DNA from: CAZHGD01 sp964531735
GTDB taxonomy: Bacteria; Armatimonadota; UBA10988
DNA: 20,115 nt
Assembly: GCA_964531735.1 (NCBI GenBank)
Contig: CAZHGD010000136.1
Span: 1 to 20,115, forward strand
Reading direction: 5' to 3'
Both the position numbers and the translations under genes were made by a program. Below are positions 14,751-20,115 of the stretch, one piece after another. Each line of letters opens with the position of its first letter. Position 1 is the stretch's first letter. The notes beneath the pieces were generated by a model. The model saw only the letters and a program-made list of their open reading frames with translations, did not search any database and was not told the origin of the DNA.

Positions 14751-16721
14751 ATGCGACTGCGACCGGCCCGCTGGCGGCGGGTGTGCCTCTTGCCGTTGTT
14801 GCTGCTCCTGGGCGGTTGCGCCAACGAGGTCACCGACACGCTGATCGAGCAGCCGCTGGGCAAGCTCAGCGAGTGGGCCGTCAACATGTCGTTCCGCATG
14901 GACCGCGACCCGCTGCTGCATGGCTTCACTGACCGCATCGGGCAGGAGCATCGGCGCTTCGTCAAGCGCAAGAACGTGCCCTACCGCTTCAGTGTGGTCG
15001 AGTTGGAGGAGCCGAACGCCTTCGCGATCCCCTGGGGCGGCATCTACGTCACCAAGGGCCTGCTCCGCTTCAGTGACAGTGAGGACGAGGTGGCCTTCGT
15101 GGTCGGCCACGAGATCGGCCATGTGGAGCGGCGCCACAGCTCGCTGGCGTTCCAGCGCAACCTGATCGTGAACATCGCGCTGGCGCTGCTGACCACGCGC
15201 AAGAACCAGGACTGGATGGAGTTCGCGTACATCGGCAACGCGCTGCTCGACCTGCACTGGTCGCGTGAGAACGAGTACGCCGCCGACCGGCACGGTGCGC
15301 TCTACACCTTCGACGGCGGCCGTGACCCGTACTCCGGGCTGGACTTCTTCCGCAAGCTCGACCAGCGCTTTGGCGCCACGCCGCGGTTCTTCTCCTACCT
15401 GCAGACGCACCCGATCAACCGCGACCGCATCACCGCCGTGCGGCAGACGCCGCAGTTGGCCCAAGACGGGCCGACCTTGGCGGCCATCGCCGATGGCTAC
15501 CGCTTGCGCGGCATGCACCGCAGCGCCGAAGGCTACTTCTTCAAGGCGGTCACCGCCGATCCCAACTACGGGCCGGCCTACGTCGGGCTCGCCCGCGTGG
15601 CCACCTGGCGCGGTGACATCAAGACGGCCCGGCAGCGCTACCAGGAAGCGCTGTCACACGGGGCCGAGGCAGAAGTGGTCAATGCCGAACTGGCCGCGCT
15701 GGCGAACGCGCCGGCGGAGCCGCCGGCCCCAGTCGTGACGCCGGCCAGCACGCAGGACGCGGTCATCCTCACCGAGGCGCTGAGCAAGCAGGGCGAGGGC
15801 ATGGCCAAGGTGGCCCAAATCGGCCGCACCGTCTGGCAGGAGCCGCTGGCGGCGTCGGCCGGACTGGTGACGGGTCACAACGCCGCCGGCACGCACCTGG
15901 ATCAGCTCTACCGGCTGTCCGACGCGCTGCCCAAGGCGTTCCAGCAGGCGGTGCTGGGTGGCCAGCGTCTCCGCGGCGTGGCCATGCGTGATGCCAGCGC
16001 CGTCAGCGCCGCCGGCGACGAAGCCAGACTGACCGTCGAGACGGTCAACCGCAACCGTGAGCGCCTGTTGGCCAAGCTGAAGGCCGCGCCGACGCCGGAC
16101 ACGGTGGCGCTGGCGCGGCGCGTGCTGGCCGAGCACGAACTGGCCGGGCGCGACGTGCGCAGCGGCGTGCAGCGGCTGAACGAGGTGGTGCCGGAGATGC
16201 GCACGGCCGTGAAGCAGAGCCACCAGGCCATCGAGCGGGTGCGCCAGGCGGCCGCCGCCGGTCAGCGCACCGACAGTGTCGCCAAGCAGTTGACCGACGA
16301 CCTGGAAGCCGCGCAGTACCGCGCCGACAAAGCGCTGGACCGCGCTCAACCCGGCGTGCAGGAGGTCTTTGATGGCCGCGTGCGGTCCATCGAGAGCAGC
16401 ATCGACATCTCGATGCTCGACCGCCACCCGAACGAGCGCGCCGCCGCCGCGCAGATCATTGCCCGGTTCATGCTGGCCGCTCCGGCCGATGTGGACGTGG
16501 CTCTCGGCAACGGCATGAGCTACGGCGAGGCGGCCTACGTGCTCGGCATGGCCCGGAGCGCCAACCGCCCCGTGAAGGACGTGGTGGACCAGGTCAAGCC
16601 GGCCGGTGCGCGCACGGCGATCGAGAACCTGGGCCACCGGCGCGTGGGCCGGTCCGAGAATGTGGCCGTCATGCTCAAGCTGGTCGACCACGCGCTTCGC
16701 GCGCAGTTCGATCCGTCGTGA
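14751..16721 (+). CDS. M48-family metalloprotease lipoprotein with TPR and long helical tail
   Basis: A protein of 656 residues. ATG 14751 is chosen because CCGGAG lies seven bases upstream and the protein then opens with an Arg-rich n-region, a Leu stretch and the lipobox LLGGC (C23), as an envelope lipoprotein. The M48 peptidase domain (~60-235) has the zinc motif HEIGH (H120, E121, H124) and the third ligand E175 in NEYAADRHG. Two TPR-like helical pairs follow (~245-320). The remaining ~330 residues are Ala/Arg/Glu-rich and helical, unlike BepA or LoiP, which end soon after the TPR or peptidase. Family members degrade or chaperone misfolded envelope proteins. The stop converges with the Nramp gene, leaving 3 bases between them. 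Confidence 0.93.
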   Translation: MRLRPARWRRVCLLPLLLLLGGCANEVTDTLIEQPLGKLSEWAVNMSFRMDRDPLLHGFTDRIGQEHRRFVKRKNVPYRFSVVELEEPNAFAIPWGGIYVTKGLLRFSDSEDEVAFVVGHEIGHVERRHSSLAFQRNLIVNIALALLTTRKNQDWMEFAYIGNALLDLHWSRENEYAADRHGALYTFDGGRDPYSGLDFFRKLDQRFGATPRFFSYLQTHPINRDRITAVRQTPQLAQDGPTLAAIADGYRLRGMHRSAEGYFFKAVTADPNYGPAYVGLARVATWRGDIKTARQRYQEALSHGAEAEVVNAELAALANAPAEPPAPVVTPASTQDAVILTEALSKQGEGMAKVAQIGRTVWQEPLAASAGLVTGHNAAGTHLDQLYRLSDALPKAFQQAVLGGQRLRGVAMRDASAVSAAGDEARLTVETVNRNRERLLAKLKAAPTPDTVALARRVLAEHELAGRDVRSGVQRLNEVVPEMRTAVKQSHQAIERVRQAAAAGQRTDSVAKQLTDDLEAAQYRADKALDRAQPGVQEVFDGRVRSIESSIDISMLDRHPNERAAAAQIIARFMLAAPADVDVALGNGMSYGEAAYVLGMARSANRPVKDVVDQVKPAGARTAIENLGHRRVGRSENVAVMLKLVDHALRAQFDPS

Positions 16722-16724
16722 GGC

Positions 16725-17987
16725 TCAGCCGGCGCCGAATGCGCCGGGGAAGAGCGTCACGCCGAGCAGGATCAACGTCAGCACGATCAGCGCCACCACG
16801 ATGGTGCCGCTGACCAGATTGCCGATGCGGCCGTTGGCGTAGCGGCCCATCAGTGCCTTGTCGTTGACGAGCTTGAGCATCACCAACAGGATCACCGGCA
16901 GCAGCACCCCGTTGAGCGTCTGGCTGGCCAGCATGACCGGGACCAGTTGCTCGGAGCGCAGCGGCAGGATGACTCCGGCGCCGATGACGATCAGCGCGGT
17001 GTAGATGCCGAAGAACACCGGGGCTTCACGCAGGCGGTGGTTGACGCCGGATTCCCAGCCGAACGCCTCGCAGACCACGTAGGCGGTGGACAGCGGCAAG
17101 ATGGCCGCTGAGAACACCGAGGCGTTGAGCAGACCCAGGGCGAACAGCGTCTTGGCGTACTGGCCCGCCAGCGGCCCCAACGCCACGGCGGCCTGCTCGG
17201 CCGACTCGATGCGGATGCCGCCGTGCTGGAAGATGGTCGCGGCGCAAGCGATGGTGATGAACATCGCCACGAACACCGCGAAGATGGAGCCGACCACGAC
17301 GTCGAGCCATTCGTAGGCGTAGTCCTGGATCTTCAAGCCTTTGTCGACGATGGACGACTGCTGGTAGAACTGCATCCAGGGCGCGATGGTGGTGCCGATG
17401 ATGGTCACGAAGATGGTCACATAGCCCACTTCGAACCGGAACGACGGCGTGACCAGCGCGCGGCCGACCTCGCCCCAGTTCGGCTTGGCCATCACGCCCG
17501 AGGCCACGTACGAGAGGTAGATGGCGCTGGCGACCAGGAACACGCGCTCGACGGCGCGGTAGTTGCCCTTGACGATCAGCAGCCAGACGCCCAGTCCGGC
17601 GAGCGGCACCGAGGCGTACTTCGGGATACCGAAGATCTGCATCGAGGCGGCGACGCCGGCGAACTCGCTGATGGTGTTGGCCAGGTTGGCGAACAGCACG
17701 ACCGCGATGATGGCGGCGGTGGCGCGCAGGCCGAAGCCCTCGCGGATCAGGTCGGCCAGGCCCTTGCCGGTCACCACCCCCAGGCGGGCGCTCAGCTCCT
17801 GGACCACGATCAGCGCGACCGCCACCAGGGCCAGCATCCACAGCAGGCTGTAGCCGTACTGCGCGCCAGCCACCGAGTAGGTGGTGATGCCGCCGGCGTC
17901 GTTGTCGACGTTGGCGGTGATGATGCCGGGTCCCAGGACCGCCAGCAGCACCATCAGTCGGACACGAATCGGCCGCCATCGCTGCAT
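16725..17987 (-). CDS. Nramp-fold divalent metal transporter, non-canonical site
   Basis: A polytopic inner-membrane protein of 420 residues with about 11 hydrophobic helices, the SLC11/NRAMP fold. The ATG at 17987 has GAGAGG six bases upstream. Helix 1 reads GPGIITANVDNDAGG where classical Nramps have DPGN: the Asp is kept (D30), but the Asn position is Gly33. Helix 6 reads GTTIAPW where classical proteins have MPH: Met becomes Ala202 and His becomes Trp204. The Met thioether selects Mn/Fe over Mg/Ca in classical Nramps, so this subgroup probably has another preference. The MgtE-type sensor gene just upstream on the same strand points to Mg2+. The substrate is inferred, not shown. Confidence 0.93.
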   Translation of the reverse strand: MQRWRPIRVRLMVLLAVLGPGIITANVDNDAGGITTYSVAGAQYGYSLLWMLALVAVALIVVQELSARLGVVTGKGLADLIREGFGLRATAAIIAVVLFANLANTISEFAGVAASMQIFGIPKYASVPLAGLGVWLLIVKGNYRAVERVFLVASAIYLSYVASGVMAKPNWGEVGRALVTPSFRFEVGYVTIFVTIIGTTIAPWMQFYQQSSIVDKGLKIQDYAYEWLDVVVGSIFAVFVAMFITIACAATIFQHGGIRIESAEQAAVALGPLAGQYAKTLFALGLLNASVFSAAILPLSTAYVVCEAFGWESGVNHRLREAPVFFGIYTALIVIGAGVILPLRSEQLVPVMLASQTLNGVLLPVILLVMLKLVNDKALMGRYANGRIGNLVSGTIVVALIVLTLILLGVTLFPGAFGAG

Positions 17988-18088
17988 GCTCGCCTCTCAA
18001 TGGTCGGACGGTACCCCCGCCCACGCTGGTCAGGCTGCGACGCCACGGTCAACGCCTGATGAAGGTCCGCTGACCGTCGCGTCAGGGC

Positions 18089-19339
18089 TCAGTGATAGAA
18101 CCGCGGCAGGCGCTTCTTCCAGCCGGTCGGGATGATCTTGTCGAGCGCGTCGTCGGCGGTGACCAAGCCCTGCAGGCGGAAGTCGTCGTCGACCACCGGC
18201 ACGGCCTGCAGGTTGTACTTCGAGACCGCCTGGGCCACTTCGTCCTGACTGTCCATGGCATGGACGCTGACCACGCGGCGGTGCATGAACTCACTGGTCG
18301 GCAACTCCGGATCGGCCATGACCAACTCGCGCAGCGAGAACACGCCGAGCAGGCTGTGGTCGGAGTCGATGACGTAGACGCAGTTGATGGTCTCGGCGTC
18401 GTGGGCGGTTTCGCGCAGGACCGAGATGGCCTGCGCGGCGGTGAGATTGGGGCCGACGGCGACGTACTCGGTGGTCATGATGCCGCCGGCGCTGTCGGGC
18501 GGGTAGTCCATGAGGCGGCGGACGTCGCGGGCCTCCTCGACCTCCATCAGGCGGAGCACTTCCATCTTGCGATCCTCGGGCAGCTCGGCCACCAGGTCGG
18601 CGGCTTCGTCAGGGGCCATCTCCTCGAGCACGTCGGCCAGCCGGTCGTCGGTCATGGCCTCGACGAGCTGGGCTTGGAAGTCGGGCTCGACTTCCTCCAG
18701 CGCGTCGGCGACGGTCTTGATGTCGAGGGTCTCGAGCAGCGCGCTGCTCTCCTGACGGCTCAGGTCGCTGATGATCTCGGCCAGGTCGGCCGGGTGCAGG
18801 TCGCCGATCTTGTCGCTCGGCACCCGTAGGCGAACGTTGTCGTGGCCGGGCAGCAACTCCACGTCCTGCCACGAAATGACGGCGCCCGGGCTGTGCGACT
18901 TACGGCCGAACAGCCGACCGAGCCACTCCAGACCGAGCCGGCGCAGCAGGCCCATGCCGCCGATGTCGACGTTGGCGACATAGAACAGGCCGTTGACCCG
19001 CGCCAGTTCCAGGTCGTTCACGCGGACCACGCGAATGCCGTTGGTATCGATCAGTTGCTTGTCGAGCACGTCGCGGACCAGGTGCATGTGCTGGTCGCCG
19101 GGCGCGAACGGGGCGATGTCCTCGATGCGGTGGGCCAGGGGAATGGCGGGCGCGACCAGCGCGACCACCTCGCTGAACGGGATCAGGCGCTGGGCGCCGG
19201 CGCCGTGAACGGCGATGGCCACCACTTGCGGTGGCGTGGCCTCGCCCGTGACGGCCGCGATCAGGTCCTCGATGCGGCCGACTTCGCGGCCGTCCATGTC
19301 GGTGACCGGCTTGCTGAGTATGGTGCTCAGGAAGGGCAT
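18089..19339 (-). CDS. PRC-barrel/MgtE-N/CBS-pair protein, likely metal sensor for the transporter
   Basis: A soluble protein of 416 residues. ATG 19339 is chosen over GTG 19345 because AGGTG lies five bases upstream. Two PRC-barrel-like beta domains (~1-75 and ~85-165) are followed by an MgtE N-terminal superhelical domain (~175-285; repeats such as LHPADLAEIISDL and MAPDEAADLVAELPE), the linker YPPDSAGGIMTTEYV and a CBS pair (~295-410). It stops before any membrane helix, so the MgtE pore is absent. In true MgtE these cytosolic domains bind Mg2+ and gate the channel. Here they probably sense Mg2+ and act on the Nramp-fold transporter encoded next, 101 bases downstream. PRC barrels are protein-interaction domains and could provide the contact. 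Confidence 0.93.
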   Translation of the reverse strand: MPFLSTILSKPVTDMDGREVGRIEDLIAAVTGEATPPQVVAIAVHGAGAQRLIPFSEVVALVAPAIPLAHRIEDIAPFAPGDQHMHLVRDVLDKQLIDTNGIRVVRVNDLELARVNGLFYVANVDIGGMGLLRRLGLEWLGRLFGRKSHSPGAVISWQDVELLPGHDNVRLRVPSDKIGDLHPADLAEIISDLSRQESSALLETLDIKTVADALEEVEPDFQAQLVEAMTDDRLADVLEEMAPDEAADLVAELPEDRKMEVLRLMEVEEARDVRRLMDYPPDSAGGIMTTEYVAVGPNLTAAQAISVLRETAHDAETINCVYVIDSDHSLLGVFSLRELVMADPELPTSEFMHRRVVSVHAMDSQDEVAQAVSKYNLQAVPVVDDDFRLQGLVTADDALDKIIPTGWKKRLPRFYH

Positions 19340-19422
19340 CGCCACACCTGCCTATTCTGCTGGGACCGAGGTGGCCCAGCCGGCGTGCGGCGGATGGACT
19401 GCGCCCTGGCGGTTGCGACCAT
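19327..19422 (-). CDS. Candidate 31-residue upstream leader ORF
   Basis: On the minus strand an ATG at 19422 is preceded by GGAGGAG (19433-19427), the strongest ribosome site in this region. The 31-codon frame overlaps the first 13 bases of the sensor gene in another frame and stops at 19327. The peptide is basic and contains the Pro-rich stretch RRTPAGPPR. The layout fits a leader peptide or translational coupling, as for proline-rich leaders that report Mg2+ status in enterobacteria. It could equally be chance; no homologue is known to me. Confidence 0.35.
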   Translation of the reverse strand: MVATARAQSIRRTPAGPPRSQQNRQVWRCPS

Positions 19423-19474
19423 GGGACTCCTCCACTGCTCTCGGCAGCCGGCCATCGCGCCGGTTGCCTGACCG

Positions 19475-19496
19475 CGGTACCGTTCAGGCGGTACCG
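19475..19496. promoter_or_regulatory. Paired CGGTACCG palindromes / hairpin upstream of the sensor gene
   Basis: CGGTACCG occurs at 19475-19482 and 19489-19496, separated by six bases. As DNA this is two 8-bp palindromes 14 bases apart. As RNA it forms an 8-bp stem with a six-base loop, extended by CTGA/TCAG flanks on the minus strand with a 3-base bulge. It lies ~140 bases before the sensor start and may be an operator or a leader structure. I do not recognise a known riboswitch consensus. Confidence 0.45.
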
Positions 19497-19500
19497 TCAG

Positions 19501-20115
19501 CGCGAACAAACAGCCAGGAGGAGATCGGAATCCGACGGATACGTGTGGTGCACCCGAATGTCGACCGATCGGCTCTCCCTCGCTGTCGCCATCGTGACGT
19601 GGCGAAGCGAGGCGAGGCCGTCGCCCGTTCGGGCGTCAGCGCGTCACACAGGCTTCGACCACGCCGTGTCTCTCAGGGCCTCCGGTACTCGGAGGCTCGG
19701 CTTGGCCTGCGTCCATGTATGCATGTCTCCGGCAAGGGGTCGACGCGAAGGGGGTCCCAAACAACAGACCCTCTCCACCAGGGGGAAAGGGTCAACGCCG
19801 GCGCACAGCGCCGGCAGCGGCCAGATCCCCTCTGGTCCAGACTTCAGCACCGCGCGCCGTGAGAGACCGCTGGTCTCAGCCACTTTGAGCAAACCCTTAG
19901 TCCGGGAGTGCCTGGTCTACCGGGTCGGCGAGCGTCTTTGGACGCCGGCCGGGCAGTGGCCTGTGTGCACGCGGGAGCCTCGTCTGCCGAGGACCCTCGG
20001 TTGTCTTTACACCTCCCCATTGTGCCCGCGGTTCAGGTCGGGGTCAAGAGCCAAGGTGACGCGGGTGTGAGTCTATTCGTGTGGCTCAAGCCGCCCGCGG
20101 CAAGGGCTGACGCGG
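19501..20115. other. Region with no convincing gene, many stem-loops; possible structured RNA
   Basis: Open frames here have atypical composition and no recognisable domains, so I call none. The region is full of stems: CCTCGCT-TCGCC with GGCGA-AGCGAGG (19578-19612, 12 bp with one bulge), CGCCC-GTTC-GGGCG (19622-19635), GCCTCCG/CGGAGGC (19678-19696), GACCCT/AGGGTC (19767-19791 area), GCCGGCGC/GCGCCGGC (19797-19815), GGCCAGA/TCTGGTC (19819-19837 area), GAGACC/GGTCTC (19863-19877) and GCGTC-TTTG-GACGC (19932-19945). A palindrome TCGGAATCCGA is at 19525-19535. I could not match tmRNA, RNase P RNA, 6S, SRP RNA or a tRNA. The strand is unproven; the terminator-like hairpin favours +. Confidence 0.4.
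19987..20008 (+). terminator. Possible intrinsic terminator
   Basis: CCGAGG-AC-CCTCGG (19987-20000) forms a GC-rich stem immediately followed by TTGTCTTT. The T-tract is imperfect but stands out in this GC-rich DNA. It would end a + strand transcript crossing the stem-loop-rich region. Confidence 0.4.

Noticed and set aside
13572..15518. Long minus-strand open frame of 648 codons
   Set aside because: It lies antisense to the HD-GYP and M48 genes, both with complete domains, and is His/Arg/Gln/Val-rich as expected of a GC-rich shadow frame.
19340..19520. M-box, yybP-ykoY, cobalamin or c-di-GMP riboswitch in the sensor leader
   Set aside because: I could not find the conserved core bases of any of these on the minus strand; only the hairpin and leader ORF remain.
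19740..19780. CTCCACCA at 19772-19779 as a tmRNA 3' end
   Set aside because: There is no TTCRA T-loop or tRNA-like acceptor structure before it.
19543..20070. Plus-strand open frame of 175 codons in the 3' region
   Set aside because: Cys/Arg/Ser-rich with no domain, no ribosome site, and it runs through the stem-loops and the terminator-like hairpin.
19501..20115. Group II intron
   Set aside because: No GUGYG 5' end, domain V hairpin or reverse transcriptase is visible inside the window; it could only be tested with sequence beyond 20115.

Overview
The window is about 20 kb of high-GC bacterial DNA. It is densely coding, with genes on both strands, GC-rich third codon positions, frequent GTG or TTG starts and short or overlapping gene junctions. 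No rRNA, tRNA, CRISPR array, integrase or transposase was seen, so it looks like chromosome rather than a mobile element. The gene mix suggests a free-living environmental bacterium of the Armatimonadota, Chloroflexota or Planctomycetota type: a GAF/HD-GYP regulator, a Gfo/Idh oxidoreductase, an M48 lipoprotein, an NAGPA-type glycosidase, and an Nramp transporter paired with MgtE-type domains. That placement is only an impression and needs marker genes.

Layout. Bases 2-4851 (+) hold a three-gene module: the 3' end of an unrecognised gene, an Hsp70-like ATPase with an N-terminal zinc ribbon, and a single-pass coiled-coil membrane protein. Bases 4872-6911 (-) hold glmM and, upstream of it, a left-handed beta-helix sugar-nucleotide/acyltransferase-type protein; both point to UDP-GlcNAc or related sugar-nucleotide metabolism, and a sigma70-like promoter lies near 7032-7061. 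A lone + gene (7171-8298) encodes an unrecognised protein, possibly of a BtrH/C39-like fold. Bases 8306-10184 (-) form a tightly overlapping run: bcp peroxiredoxin, an NAGPA-type lipoprotein and a short glycosidase-N-terminal-like protein. A TIR-domain membrane protein (10270-10908, -) lies upstream of them.

Bases 11107-16721 (+) carry an extended -10 promoter, a 55-residue TatA/B-like protein, a Gfo/Idh/MocA oxidoreductase, a triple-GAF HD-GYP cyclic-di-GMP phosphodiesterase and an M48 metalloprotease lipoprotein with a long helical tail. Bases 16725-19339 (-) encode a protein with PRC-barrel, MgtE-N and CBS domains, followed downstream by a non-canonical Nramp transporter. The transporter lacks the metal-coordinating Met and Asn of classical Mn/Fe Nramps. 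Together they look like a split Mg2+ system in which the MgtE cytosolic sensor is a separate protein serving an Nramp-fold permease. A short upstream ORF with a strong ribosome-binding site and a hairpin precede the sensor gene.

The last ~600 bases (19501-20115) have no convincing protein gene. They carry a run of strong stem-loops ending in a terminator-like hairpin near 19987-20008, so a structured RNA is possible.
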